A stretch of 64,000 nucleotides of DNA, taken from assembly GCA_900550395.1 (NCBI GenBank), contig URSD01000007.1, positions 1-64,000 on the forward strand, written 5' to 3'. The stretch is from an uncultured Porphyromonadaceae bacterium. GTDB taxonomy: Bacteria > Bacteroidota > Bacteroidia > Bacteroidales > Muribaculaceae. Both the position numbers and the translations under genes were made by a program. Below the pieces are notes generated by a model. That model saw only the letters and a list, made by a program, of their open reading frames with translations, was not told the DNA's origin and searched no databases. Shown piece by piece: positions 34,492 to 43,384 of the stretch (positions are counted from its first letter, which is position 1; each line of letters starts with the position of its first letter).

Positions 34492-35367
34492 ATGGACGCC
34501 AAAGACCTGCTCAAGAAAGTCCGCAAGATCGAAATCAAGACTCGCGGCCTGTCGCAGAACATTTTCGCGGGCGAATATCATTCGGCCTTCAAAGGGCGCG
34601 GAATGATGTTTTCCGAAGTACGCGAATATCAGTTCGGCGACGACATCCGCGACATCGACTGGAACGTCACGGCACGCCACAACCGCCCCTACATCAAGGT
34701 GTACGAGGAGGAACGCGAGCTCACCGTCATGCTCCTGATCGACGTTTCGGCCAGCCGTTACTTCGGAGCCGTAGGGCAGGAAAAACGCGAGATGATAGCG
34801 GAGATCGCAGCCACGATTGCTTTTTCCGCCTCGCAGAACAACGACAAGATAGGCGCCCTGTTCTTCTCGGACAGAATCGAGAAATTCATTCCCCCGCAGA
34901 AGGGACGCAAGCACATACTGCTGATAATACGCGAATTGCTCGATTTCCAGCCGGAAGGACGAGGCACCGACATCGGCGCCGCGCTGCGCTACTTCGCCGA
35001 CGCCATGAAGAAACGCTGCACCACCTTCCTGATAAGCGACTTCATAGACAGCCACGACTATTCCAAACCGCTGGCAATAGCGCGCAACCGCCACGACGTC
35101 ATAGCGCTTCAGGTCTACGACAAGCGCGACACCCAGATGCCCGACGTAGGCCTGATGCGCGTTCTCGACCTCGAGACCGGCGCGTCGAGATGGATCGACA
35201 CCTCGAGCAAAAGCGTGCGCACGGCCTACGGACGCTGGTGGTACGACCGCCAGCAGCAGATGGCCGAGACTCTGCGCAGCCGCCGCGTCGACTTCGCAAG
35301 CGTGGCTACCGACGAGGATTATGTACATTCGCTCATGGGACTGTTCAAAAATCGCGGCACACGATAA
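34492..35367 (+). CDS. DUF58 domain protein (VWA-like)
   Basis: 291 residues without a signal peptide. The DUF58 signature is clear: FKGRGMMFSEVREYQFGDDIRDIDWNV in the N-terminal third, then a VWA-like fold beginning TVMLLIDVSASRYF, which keeps the D-x-S-x-S metal site. It is the usual partner of MoxR, encoded 29 bases upstream, and is probably a cytoplasmic adaptor handled by the ATPase. Confidence 0.93.
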   Translation: MDAKDLLKKVRKIEIKTRGLSQNIFAGEYHSAFKGRGMMFSEVREYQFGDDIRDIDWNVTARHNRPYIKVYEEERELTVMLLIDVSASRYFGAVGQEKREMIAEIAATIAFSASQNNDKIGALFFSDRIEKFIPPQKGRKHILLIIRELLDFQPEGRGTDIGAALRYFADAMKKRCTTFLISDFIDSHDYSKPLAIARNRHDVIALQVYDKRDTQMPDVGLMRVLDLETGASRWIDTSSKSVRTAYGRWWYDRQQQMAETLRSRRVDFASVATDEDYVHSLMGLFKNRGTR

Positions 35368-35388
35368 ACTCGCACAGCATTTTGATAT

Positions 35389-36387
35389 ATGAATATAGCA
35401 AGACACATATTCGCGGCAGCGCTCCTGACCCTTGCGGCCGGCAGCGCGGGCGCACAGAGCCTGAAAGTCACGGCCGAGCTTGACTCGGTTCTCATGACAC
35501 AGGGCTACCGCACCGATCTGCACGTGCGTGTGCTCGGACCCGCTGACGCGCGCACCATCGACTGGCCCGAGGCCGGCGGACAGTTGGGCGGAATAGACGT
35601 CACAGCTGTCAGCCATAAATCGGAAGACCTGGGCAACGGACGCCGCGAGACCGTCTACACGATAACCCTGCAACCGTTCGACCCCGACACTGTCACGCTG
35701 CCTGCACTGCGAGTTGTCAGCGGGCGCGACACCGCCGCCAGCCGCGAGCTCGTACTGAAAGTGCTTCCGGCCGAGCTGGACTCACTGAAAGATATTCACC
35801 CGATGGAGTCCACGGTGGCATACCCCCGCAAATGGTACGACTGGATTCCGCAGCCCATTACCGACTACTGGATGTGGATACTGCTCGGCCTCGGCATAGT
35901 GGCAGCTGCCGTAGCAGCATGGCTGTACTTCCGCCGCGGAGGCACCATGACCGTGCTGCGCAAACGCGCAATTCCGCCCTACGAGCTGGCAATCAGCCGC
36001 CTGAACCGCCTGCGCGAGAAACGCCTCACCGAGGCAGGCCAGGAAAAGGCGTACTATACCGAACTGACCGACATCCTGCGCCAGTATCTCGACGGACGCT
36101 TCGGCATCAATGCCATGGAAATGAGCTCCACCGAGATTATGAACACGCTGCGCCACAACGAGGCGACCCGCCTGAGCGCCGACCGCATGAAAGCGGTGCT
36201 TGAGGTGGCCGACTTCGTGAAGTTCGCGCGCATGCGACCTCTGCCCGACGACAACGTCAAGGCCTACCAGTCGGCAATCGCGTTTGTAGAGGATACAAAG
36301 CCCGAACCCGAGCCGGAACCCGGCAGCGATGACAGCAAATCGCCATCGGCCGACAAAACAGCCGACAAAACAACTGAAAAAGCATAA
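35389..36387 (+). CDS. Bat operon membrane protein (DUF4381-like)
   Basis: 332 residues with a signal peptide (1-22, ending GAQS), a periplasmic beta domain (23-145), one membrane helix (about 160-180) and a cytoplasmic helical part with RLREKRLTEAGQEKAYYTELTDI and ILRQYLDGRFGINAMEMSS. The C-terminal part resembles the one in BatD (YLxxRFGI then MSSxEI). The end is a low-complexity acidic/lysine tail (about 305-332). It is a regular member of Bacteroidetes bat operons. The specific role is unknown. Confidence 0.8.
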   Translation: MNIARHIFAAALLTLAAGSAGAQSLKVTAELDSVLMTQGYRTDLHVRVLGPADARTIDWPEAGGQLGGIDVTAVSHKSEDLGNGRRETVYTITLQPFDPDTVTLPALRVVSGRDTAASRELVLKVLPAELDSLKDIHPMESTVAYPRKWYDWIPQPITDYWMWILLGLGIVAAAVAAWLYFRRGGTMTVLRKRAIPPYELAISRLNRLREKRLTEAGQEKAYYTELTDILRQYLDGRFGINAMEMSSTEIMNTLRHNEATRLSADRMKAVLEVADFVKFARMRPLPDDNVKAYQSAIAFVEDTKPEPEPEPGSDDSKSPSADKTADKTTEKA

Positions 36388-36392
36388 TCGTC

Positions 36393-37379
36393 ATGCAGTT
36401 AGCCCATCCTCAATATCTCTGGCTTTTCGTACTGTATATTCCATTGATTATATGGTACCTGATGAAGCAGCGCAACGCGCGGCCCTACATGGCTATGTCC
36501 ACCACGATGCCGTTCGCCCGTCTGCCCCGTTCGTGGAAGCAGTATGTGCGCCATCTGCTGTTCGTATTGCGTCTTGCCGCCGTAGCCTGCCTGATAATAG
36601 TGCTCGCCCGCCCGCAGATCAAGGACAACTGGCGCACCACCCGCACCGAGGGCACCGACATCATGATAGCGATGGACATATCGTCGTCGATGCTTGCCCG
36701 CGACTTCAAGCCCGACCGCCTCGAGGCGGCCAAGGCTGTGGCGTCGAAATTCGTAAGCGGACGCGAGAATGACAACATCGGCATTGTGATATTCGCAGGC
36801 GAGAGCCTTACCGGTGTGCCCATGACCGTAGACCGTTCGCAACTGCTGAGCTATATCAACTCCATAAGCATGAACATGCTTGAGGACGGCACAGCCATAG
36901 GCGACGGCATAGCCACCTCGCTCAACCGCCTGAAGGAGGGCAAAGCCAAGAGCAAGAGCATAATCCTGCTCACCGACGGCAGCAACAACACCGGCGTGGT
37001 GACGCCTCTCGACGCTACCCGCGTGGCTCAGGAACTCGGCGTCAAGATCTACACCATAGGTATAGGCACCAACGGCGAGGCCCCCTCGCCCATGCTCAAC
37101 GAGTTCGGCCATATGGTATTCGTGCCGCAGAAGGTCGTCATCGACGAGGCCACGCTGCGTACCGTGGCCGAGAGCACCGGCGGCAAGTACTTCCGCGCCA
37201 CCGGCAACAAGGTGCTTCAGGAAATATTTGAAGAAATCGACGCCCTGGAAAAGACTCAGATGGACGTACGCCACTTCTCCCATACCGAGGACAACTACAT
37301 GATCTGGGCGTGGCTGGCGTTCGCGTTCTTTGCGCTGGAACTGATCCTCCGCTACACCGTGGTCCGCACTATGCCTTAA
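36393..37379 (+). CDS. batA: Aerotolerance protein BatA (VWA domain)
   Basis: 328 residues. Two N-terminal membrane helices (about 8-22 and 50-70) and a C-terminal one (about 305-325) flank a von Willebrand A domain, with the MIDAS motif DISSSM (about residues 94-99) in DIMIAMDISSSMLARD. The domain probably faces the periplasm. BatA and BatB proteins form membrane complexes with the TPR proteins of the operon. The start is 5 bases after the preceding stop. Confidence 0.93.
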   Translation: MQLAHPQYLWLFVLYIPLIIWYLMKQRNARPYMAMSTTMPFARLPRSWKQYVRHLLFVLRLAAVACLIIVLARPQIKDNWRTTRTEGTDIMIAMDISSSMLARDFKPDRLEAAKAVASKFVSGRENDNIGIVIFAGESLTGVPMTVDRSQLLSYINSISMNMLEDGTAIGDGIATSLNRLKEGKAKSKSIILLTDGSNNTGVVTPLDATRVAQELGVKIYTIGIGTNGEAPSPMLNEFGHMVFVPQKVVIDEATLRTVAESTGGKYFRATGNKVLQEIFEEIDALEKTQMDVRHFSHTEDNYMIWAWLAFAFFALELILRYTVVRTMP

Positions 37380-37409
37380 ACGATTCCTCTCTAAATTCGT
37401 CCGTTCAAT

Positions 37410-38456
37410 ATGTTTGACTTTGCAAATCCACATCTGTTATATCTCCTGCTCACATGTGTGGGCGTAGGTGTGCTGTACGCGCTGGCACGCGCGTCGCGCC
37501 GGCGCAAGCTGCGCCGCTTCGGCCGCGCCGACGTCATAGCCTCGCTGATGCCGGAAGCCTCGCCATACAAGCCTACGATAAAAATAGTGCTGGAAGTGCT
37601 GGCCCTTGCCGCACTCGTCATAGTGCTGGCACGTCCACGCGCAGGACAGAAACAGCAGGAAGCGCGCGTCGACGGCATAGAGGTGATGATAGCGTTCGAC
37701 GTCAGCAACTCCATGCTCGCATCCTCCAGCGACGACCCGCAGGGTATCTCGCGCCTCGACCGTTCGCGCCTCGTGCTCGAAAAGCTCATCGACAAGCTTC
37801 ACAACGACAAGGTGGGCCTCATAATATTCGCAGGCGACGCCAAGACACAGCTGCCCCTGACCACCGACTTCTACTCGGCAAAGATGTATCTCAACGAGCT
37901 CCAGCCGGGCATGATAGCCAATCAGGGCACCGACATAGCCATGGCAATCAACATGGCCGTCGACGGTTTCTCGTCCGACGAAGACACCCGCAAGGCAATC
38001 ATACTCATCACCGACAGCGAGGACCACGAAGGCGAAGCCATCGAAGCTGCCAAAATGGCGGCCGAAAACGGCATTCAGGTCGATGTGGTCGGCGTAGGCT
38101 CGGCCAAGGGCGCTCCAATACCCGTGGCAGGCCGCCAGGGAGAATACATGACCGACGCGCAGGGCAACACCGTCACCACCACCATCAACGAGCAGCTTGC
38201 CAAACAGATAGCCGAGGCCGGCGACGGCATATACGTCAACGCAGCTTCCGGCTCCGCGCTGGAGGACCTGCAAAAGAAGCTCGACACCCTGGAGACAAAG
38301 GAGTTCAAGCGTGTTAGCTACTCGGCCGGAGCCGAACAGTTCCCCACCTTCGCCTGGATAGCACTCATACTCATGGTTATCGACGTACTGGTACTTGAGC
38401 GCAAGATCGGCTGGCTCACCAACATCAATTTCTTCACCAAAAAGGATAAGAAATGA
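37410..38456 (+). CDS. batB: Aerotolerance protein BatB (VWA domain)
   Basis: 348 residues, paralogous to batA. Membrane helices at about 7-24 and 57-74 precede a VWA domain with the motif DVSNSM in VMIAFDVSNSMLA, and a last helix lies near 310-330. Differences from BatA around the metal site and the longer C-terminal part suggest distinct partners. The stop overlaps the batC start by 4 bases. Confidence 0.93.
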   Translation: MFDFANPHLLYLLLTCVGVGVLYALARASRRRKLRRFGRADVIASLMPEASPYKPTIKIVLEVLALAALVIVLARPRAGQKQQEARVDGIEVMIAFDVSNSMLASSSDDPQGISRLDRSRLVLEKLIDKLHNDKVGLIIFAGDAKTQLPLTTDFYSAKMYLNELQPGMIANQGTDIAMAINMAVDGFSSDEDTRKAIILITDSEDHEGEAIEAAKMAAENGIQVDVVGVGSAKGAPIPVAGRQGEYMTDAQGNTVTTTINEQLAKQIAEAGDGIYVNAASGSALEDLQKKLDTLETKEFKRVSYSAGAEQFPTFAWIALILMVIDVLVLERKIGWLTNINFFTKKDKK

Positions 38457-39157
38457 AACGCATTCTTCTGACTCTGCTCCTTTTGTCAGCGGTGCTCGGC
38501 TATGCCGCCGCGCAGACTTCCACGGCCATAACCAAGGAAGAGCGCAACGCCGTGCGCAAAGGCAACTCATACTACGAGCAAGGCAACTTCGCCAAGGCGC
38601 TCGAGAATTACGAAGTCGCACTGAAGCTGAATCCCGGCTCCAATGTGGCGGCCTATGACAAAGCGCTCGCGCTGCTCAACATGGCGCCCGACGTGCCGAA
38701 GGACAGCGTGAACCGGCCGCGTCAGGAAGCCATGGAGCTGTTTGAGCGCGTGGGCAACAGCTGCCTCCACACCGACAGCACCCTGGCCGAGAAAGCTTTC
38801 TATAACCTTGGCAACATGGCGTACAACGACGAGGATTACGCTCGCAGCATAGAACGCTACAAGCAGGCTCTCCGGATCAATCCCGACAATAACCGCACCC
38901 GCCAGAACCTACGCCTGGCCCAGCTCAAACAGAAAGAGCAGCAGAACCAGGACAAACAGGATCAGGACAAGCAGGATCAGCAGCAGCAACAGCAACAACA
39001 GCAACAGCAGCAGGAGCAACAGCAACAACAGCAACAGCCAATGACTCAGAGTGCCGAGCAAATCCTGCAAGCCATGCAGAACAAAGAAAACGCCACGCGG
39101 CGCAAACAGAAAGAACCCGTTCAGCCGGGACGCTATTCAACAGACAAACCCTGGTAA
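38453..39157 (+). CDS. batC: BatC tetratricopeptide protein with polyglutamine tract
   Basis: 234 residues with a signal peptide (1-20). TPR units span about 28-160 (SYYEQGNFAKALENYEVALKLNP, then FYNLGNMAYNDEDYARSIERYKQALRINP), implying a protein-binding role in the periplasm with BatA/BatB. A glutamine-rich region follows, with 12 Gln, one Glu and 7 Gln in a row (codons at 38978-39037, mixed CAG and CAA). The C-terminus is basic. It lies between batB and batD. Confidence 0.9.
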   Translation: MKRILLTLLLLSAVLGYAAAQTSTAITKEERNAVRKGNSYYEQGNFAKALENYEVALKLNPGSNVAAYDKALALLNMAPDVPKDSVNRPRQEAMELFERVGNSCLHTDSTLAEKAFYNLGNMAYNDEDYARSIERYKQALRINPDNNRTRQNLRLAQLKQKEQQNQDKQDQDKQDQQQQQQQQQQQQEQQQQQQQPMTQSAEQILQAMQNKENATRRKQKEPVQPGRYSTDKPW

Positions 39158-39163
39158 AACGCC

Positions 39164-40990
39164 ATGATGAAAAGCAAATCGCGCATACTACTGCTGATGG
39201 CTCTGACAGCCCTCAGCGTTATCGCAGCCGCAGCACAGGCAACATTCAAAGTGGTACCGCCCGGCAATGTGGTGGAAGGACGAAAGTTCAGCCTCACCTT
39301 CCGCCTCACCAACGGCGAGGCCAACGCCCCGAAAGCGCCGCAGCTGGAAGGATGCACTCTGCTGTACGGGCCGTCGGTTTCAACCATGCAGAGCACGGAG
39401 ATTGTGAACGGCCACATGAGCTCAACCTCCAGCATAGATTTCTCCTACATATACTCAGCCGACAAGGCCGGTACTGTCAAGGTACCGGCTCTGACGGTTA
39501 ATGCCGGCGGCAAAACGGTAAGCAGCAACCCCATAAGCTTCAGCATACTGCCTCCCGACCGCAACGCACAGTCATCACAGCCGGGAGGACGCCAGGGCGG
39601 AGGCAATCAAGCCGCACAGCCCGCACAGGCTTCGCACCGCATATCGCCCGACGACCTGCTCATACGCATCTCCTTCAACAAGACCCACGTCTACGAACAG
39701 GAGGCCGTCATAGCCACCATCAAGGTGTACACAACTACGGACATCACCTCGATAATGCCCAAGAAGCAGCCCGTATTCGAGGGATTCCTCTCCGAGGAGC
39801 TGCCGGTGACCCTCCACACTGAAACCGAACATTACAACGGACGCAATTACACCACCGCTGTGCTGAAACGCTGCCTGCTGTATCCGCAGAAATCCGGACA
39901 ACTGACGGTGAACTCGGGTCAGTATGACGTGGTGGTACGCAGCTACGAGCCCGTCAACATGGGGTTCTTCGTAACACACCGCCCGGTGGAGCAGACCGTA
40001 ACGACACGCAGCAACAGCGCGAAGCTTACCGTCGAGGCTCTGCCCGAACCGCGTCCTGCCGGCTTTGACGGCGCCGTAGGTCGCTTCACCGTCGACACGG
40101 AACTGAAGCCCGAACTGCTGCGCACCAACGAGGCCGCCACCTATTCCTATATAGTAAAAGGCACAGGCAACATCAAGTTCCTAAAGGCACCCGACATAGA
40201 GTTCCCGGCCGGAATGGACCGCTACACTCCGAAGACCGACATACAGGCCTCCGTCAGCGGCGCCGACATGACCGGCACTTTCCGCGTCGACTACACCATC
40301 GTACCTCAGGAGCCGGGAAAAATGACGATTCCCGGAAAAGACTTCGTTTACTTCGACCCCTCCACAAAAAAATACGAGACACTCACTACGCGTTCCTACG
40401 ACGTCAACGTAGCCCGCGGCGCCGCGACTTCTGTCAGCGCCGTCGAGCAGAAAGCCATAGACAACACCATCACCGACATCCGCCACATACACACCTCTCC
40501 CGCCGTCGTAACCGCGCCGGGCATCATATTCCGTTCCGGCTGGTACTGGGGCGCATATGCCCTGGTTGTCGTGTTGCTTGCAGCTGCCGTCCTGGGCTAC
40601 CGGCGTACGCTCCGCCTGCGTGCCGACGTCGGAGGACGGCGCCTGGCCCGTGCCAGCCGTGTGGCCACAAAGCGCCTGAAGGCCGCGCGCACATACATGC
40701 GCGAAGGCAAGAACGACGAGTTCTATCAGGAACTGGCACGCGCGCTGTGGGGCTACGTCAGCGACAAGCTCGGCATAGCGCCGTCGCAGCTGCTGCGCGA
40801 CAACATCTCCGCACGGCTGCATGAGTATGGCGCCGACGAGGAAGCCACCCGCAGTGTCATCGACGTACTCGACGAATGCGAGCAGGCACGCTTCACTCCC
40901 GACCACTCCGCCGACGAAGTATCGGCACTGTACGAACGCGCCACATCGGCCATCAACCAACTCGAAGGTGTAAAACGCAAGAAAGCATGA
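39164..40990 (+). CDS. batD: BatD (oxygen tolerance protein)
   Basis: 608 residues; the start may be the second Met (39167). A signal peptide (to about 25) is followed by repeated immunoglobulin-like beta domains (26-440), including DDLLIRISFNKTHVYEQEAV and FVDTELKPELLRTNEAATYSY-like repeats. One membrane helix (about 455-480) precedes a cytoplasmic helical end (ARTYMREGKNDEFYQELARA, YVSDKLGIAPSQL). This is the standard BatD architecture. It overlaps batE by 4 bases. Confidence 0.93.
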   Translation: MMKSKSRILLLMALTALSVIAAAAQATFKVVPPGNVVEGRKFSLTFRLTNGEANAPKAPQLEGCTLLYGPSVSTMQSTEIVNGHMSSTSSIDFSYIYSADKAGTVKVPALTVNAGGKTVSSNPISFSILPPDRNAQSSQPGGRQGGGNQAAQPAQASHRISPDDLLIRISFNKTHVYEQEAVIATIKVYTTTDITSIMPKKQPVFEGFLSEELPVTLHTETEHYNGRNYTTAVLKRCLLYPQKSGQLTVNSGQYDVVVRSYEPVNMGFFVTHRPVEQTVTTRSNSAKLTVEALPEPRPAGFDGAVGRFTVDTELKPELLRTNEAATYSYIVKGTGNIKFLKAPDIEFPAGMDRYTPKTDIQASVSGADMTGTFRVDYTIVPQEPGKMTIPGKDFVYFDPSTKKYETLTTRSYDVNVARGAATSVSAVEQKAIDNTITDIRHIHTSPAVVTAPGIIFRSGWYWGAYALVVVLLAAAVLGYRRTLRLRADVGGRRLARASRVATKRLKAARTYMREGKNDEFYQELARALWGYVSDKLGIAPSQLLRDNISARLHEYGADEEATRSVIDVLDECEQARFTPDHSADEVSALYERATSAINQLEGVKRKKA

Positions 40991-41766
40991 AAAAGATACT
41001 AAGCATACTGGTCTCGGCTGTCATCGGCATCTGCAGTGCCGCGGCGGCGTCCTTAGCACAGCAGGCCGATTCGGCCTACATGGCGGAGCAATACGCCGAT
41101 GCCGCCGCACTCTATGAGCGTTCCATCGCCGAAGAAGCTCCCGCTGCCGACACATACTACAACCTCGGCAACGCCTATTGGCGCCAGGGTCAGGCCGGCA
41201 ACGCCATCATAAGCTACGAGCGCGCGCTGCGCCTCGACCCGTCACATCAGGACGCACGTACCAACCTTGCTTTCGTGCGCACCAAAATTCAGGACCTGCC
41301 GGAGGACGACAGCGCCTTCCTGAGCAATCTGCACACACGCATCACCTCGTGGATGACACCCAACGGCTGGGCATGGACTGCCTTCATCCTGTTTCTGGCG
41401 GTAGTCGGCATGGCCGCGCTCTACATCTTCTCTACCGGCATTTACGTGCGTAAGACGGGATTCTTCGGAGGAATGGCTCTGCTATGCCTGTGCGTCTACG
41501 CCATAGTCGTCGCCGCCCAGACGGCCTCCGCGCCCTCGCGCCATGACGAAGCCGTTGTCACGGTGCCCACCACCCTGCTCAGTTCCACGCCCAAGGCCGG
41601 ACAGAACGCCAAGGACAAAGTCGTGGCAATACACGAAGGCACCAAGGTTCAGATAGTGGACAGCGTATCGGCTCCCGGACCAGACGGAGCAGAGATGTGG
41701 TACGACGTCAAGATCAACAACAGCACCCGGGCATGGCTTCACGCAAAGGACGTGAAACGCATCTGA
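40987..41766 (+). CDS. batE: BatE (TPR and SH3-type protein)
   Basis: 259 residues with a signal peptide (1-25). Two TPRs follow (about 27-95, YYNLGNAYWRQGQAGNAIISYERALRLDPSH), then two membrane helices (about 130-150 and 160-180) and a C-terminal SH3-like domain (about 190-259, VTVPTTLLSSTPKAGQNAKDK to RAWLHAKDVKRI). It is the last gene of the operon. The longer frame from 40876 lies inside batD and is not used. Confidence 0.92.
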   Translation: MKKILSILVSAVIGICSAAAASLAQQADSAYMAEQYADAAALYERSIAEEAPAADTYYNLGNAYWRQGQAGNAIISYERALRLDPSHQDARTNLAFVRTKIQDLPEDDSAFLSNLHTRITSWMTPNGWAWTAFILFLAVVGMAALYIFSTGIYVRKTGFFGGMALLCLCVYAIVVAAQTASAPSRHDEAVVTVPTTLLSSTPKAGQNAKDKVVAIHEGTKVQIVDSVSAPGPDGAEMWYDVKINNSTRAWLHAKDVKRI

Positions 41767-41873
41767 ACCGGCTCGTGTGTTTTAAAACATATAATTTTTT
41801 TATGGTCTTTTGAAAAAAAGATAATAACTTTACCAACATAAAAACAATCACAACCCAATAAACTCTTAGCACT

Positions 41874-42128
41874 ATGCCCAAGACAATCACCTTCAACGAA
41901 CTGCGCCGCCTCAAGGACAGTTTGCCCGACGGATCGATGCACAAGATAGCCGACCAGCTCAACACAACAGTACAGACCGTCCGCAACTACTTCGGCGGCG
42001 TAAACTATGATTTCGGCAAAAACCTCGGAGTACACATCGAGCCCGGACCCGACGGCGGCATCGTTGTCCTCGACGACCCCACCATCTACGACATGGCCAT
42101 CGCCATCCTTAAAGAACAGGAAAAATAA
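41874..42128 (+). CDS. Small helix-turn-helix-like DNA-binding protein
   Basis: 84 residues. Residues 20-45 (GSMHKIADQLNTTVQTVRNYFGG) look like a helix-turn-helix with a recognition helix TVQTVRNYFG. The second half is an acidic beta/alpha tail (GPDGGIVVLDDPTIYDMAIAIL). Close relatives appear, as I recall, as conserved hypothetical proteins across Bacteroidales. It is probably an abundant DNA-binding or regulatory protein; its target is unknown. A partial -7 box (TAACTTTA, 41825-41832) lies upstream. Confidence 0.7.
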   Translation: MPKTITFNELRRLKDSLPDGSMHKIADQLNTTVQTVRNYFGGVNYDFGKNLGVHIEPGPDGGIVVLDDPTIYDMAIAILKEQEK

Positions 42129-42182
42129 ACGGAACGGCAGGCTGACTCACGCACTGCGCAGTCCCGGCATTCCGCACATATG

Positions 42183-42222
42183 GAGAGAGTGACGACGGCC
42201 TCTTACCGGCGTTTACTCTCTC
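42183..42222 (+). terminator. Hairpin after the small HTH gene
   Basis: GAGAGAGT (42183-42190) pairs with ACTCTCTC (42215-42222), with further inner pairing (ACG/CGT, CGG/CCG). It is followed by TCTTGTAAT. It lies between two plus-strand genes 137 bases apart. Confidence 0.6.
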
Positions 42223-42265
42223 TTGTAATATAAGAGCGTTTATCCACCATCCACATCCAGCCACA

Positions 42266-43381
42266 ATGACACGCTACATCACCGTCGCTATCCACACATT
42301 CGACCGCGCCCTCTCCCTGCGGTCGATGCTTGAAGCCGAAGGTATAGAAGTAATGCTGCAAAACGTCAACCTTACAGACCCTGCGGTAGCGTCGGGTGTG
42401 CGCGTACGCATCCCTGAGTCCGACCTGCCGCTGGCATTGCGCATCATCGAGAACGCCGATGTGTTCAGCTCGGCCGACGCGGCGAAGTGTGAGGAGACAC
42501 ACTCCATACTCGTGCCCGTCGACTTCAGCGACTACTCCATGCAGGCCGCCGTCATTGCAGCACGTCTGGCGGCACAGCACAACGCGTCGCTGCGGCTGCT
42601 GCACTCCTACATCGACCCCTACGTGGCCGCCAACATGCAGCTCAGCGACAACCTCACCTACGAGATAGCCGACGCCGACAGCCGCGAACGCCTCGAAGCG
42701 ACGGCAACCCGACAGATGCAGAAATTCACGGCCGCGCTTACTTCGGCCCTGCGCGATGCGGGAGTGCCTCCGGTAAAATATTCCACCAAAATCGTGGAAG
42801 GTGTGCCCGAGGACGTCATTGTGGAATACGGACGCATAAACCCACCCTTGATGGTGGTGATGGGTACACGTGCCAGCGAACGCAAGGAACGCGAGCTCAT
42901 CGGCAGCGTAAGCGCCGAAGTACTCGACGCCGGACGCTTCAGCGTACTCACCGTGCCGGAACCGCTGGAAATCCACGGTCGCCTTGACGTGCGCCGCGTG
43001 CTTTTCTTCTGCAATCTCGAGCAACAGGACATACTGGCGATAGACAGCTTCTCGCGCCTGATTCAGCCGGCCGACGGCACAGAAGTATCTATCATGCGCA
43101 TGCCGCCCAGGCGACGCTTCGCCAGAACTGCCTCGGCCGCCTCGTCGGCCCCGTTGCTGGCCTACTGCCGCGAGCACTATCCGTCGTGGACATTCTCTTT
43201 CACGGAAACCAACGCCGACGACATAGCGGCCTCCATCAGGCAGCTGCACGCCGACACCGGGTTCGACCTGATAGTGGTGCCCAACCGGCGCAAGAGCCTC
43301 CTTGGCAGGGTATTCAGCCCCGGCCTGGCAAACACCATACTCTTCCGCGCAGATTTACCCATGCTCGTCATTCCGGTCTGA
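42266..43381 (+). CDS. DUF2007-type / universal stress protein fusion
   Basis: 371 residues. Residues 1-72 resemble a DUF2007-type signal-transducer domain (TFDRALSLRSMLEAEGIEVMLQN). Residues 80-230 are a UspA domain: ILVPVDFSDYSMQAAVIAARLA, then VVMGTRASERKERELIGSVSAEVLDAGRFSVLTVPE, which keeps the G-x2-G-x9-G-like nucleotide loop in altered form. A second, degenerate Usp-like half runs to the end (FDLIVVPNRRKSLLGRVFSPGLANTILFRADLPMLVIPV). Proteins of this layout are cytoplasmic stress proteins; no enzyme activity is implied. It ends 3 bases before thrC. Confidence 0.8.
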   Translation: MTRYITVAIHTFDRALSLRSMLEAEGIEVMLQNVNLTDPAVASGVRVRIPESDLPLALRIIENADVFSSADAAKCEETHSILVPVDFSDYSMQAAVIAARLAAQHNASLRLLHSYIDPYVAANMQLSDNLTYEIADADSRERLEATATRQMQKFTAALTSALRDAGVPPVKYSTKIVEGVPEDVIVEYGRINPPLMVVMGTRASERKERELIGSVSAEVLDAGRFSVLTVPEPLEIHGRLDVRRVLFFCNLEQQDILAIDSFSRLIQPADGTEVSIMRMPPRRRFARTASAASSAPLLAYCREHYPSWTFSFTETNADDIAASIRQLHADTGFDLIVVPNRRKSLLGRVFSPGLANTILFRADLPMLVIPV

Positions 43382-43384
43382 CAC

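Noticed and set aside
38978..39037. CAG/CAA tract as a CRISPR or minisatellite array
   Set aside because: The units are codons of a glutamine run inside batC, in frame and with mixed codons; there are no spacers.
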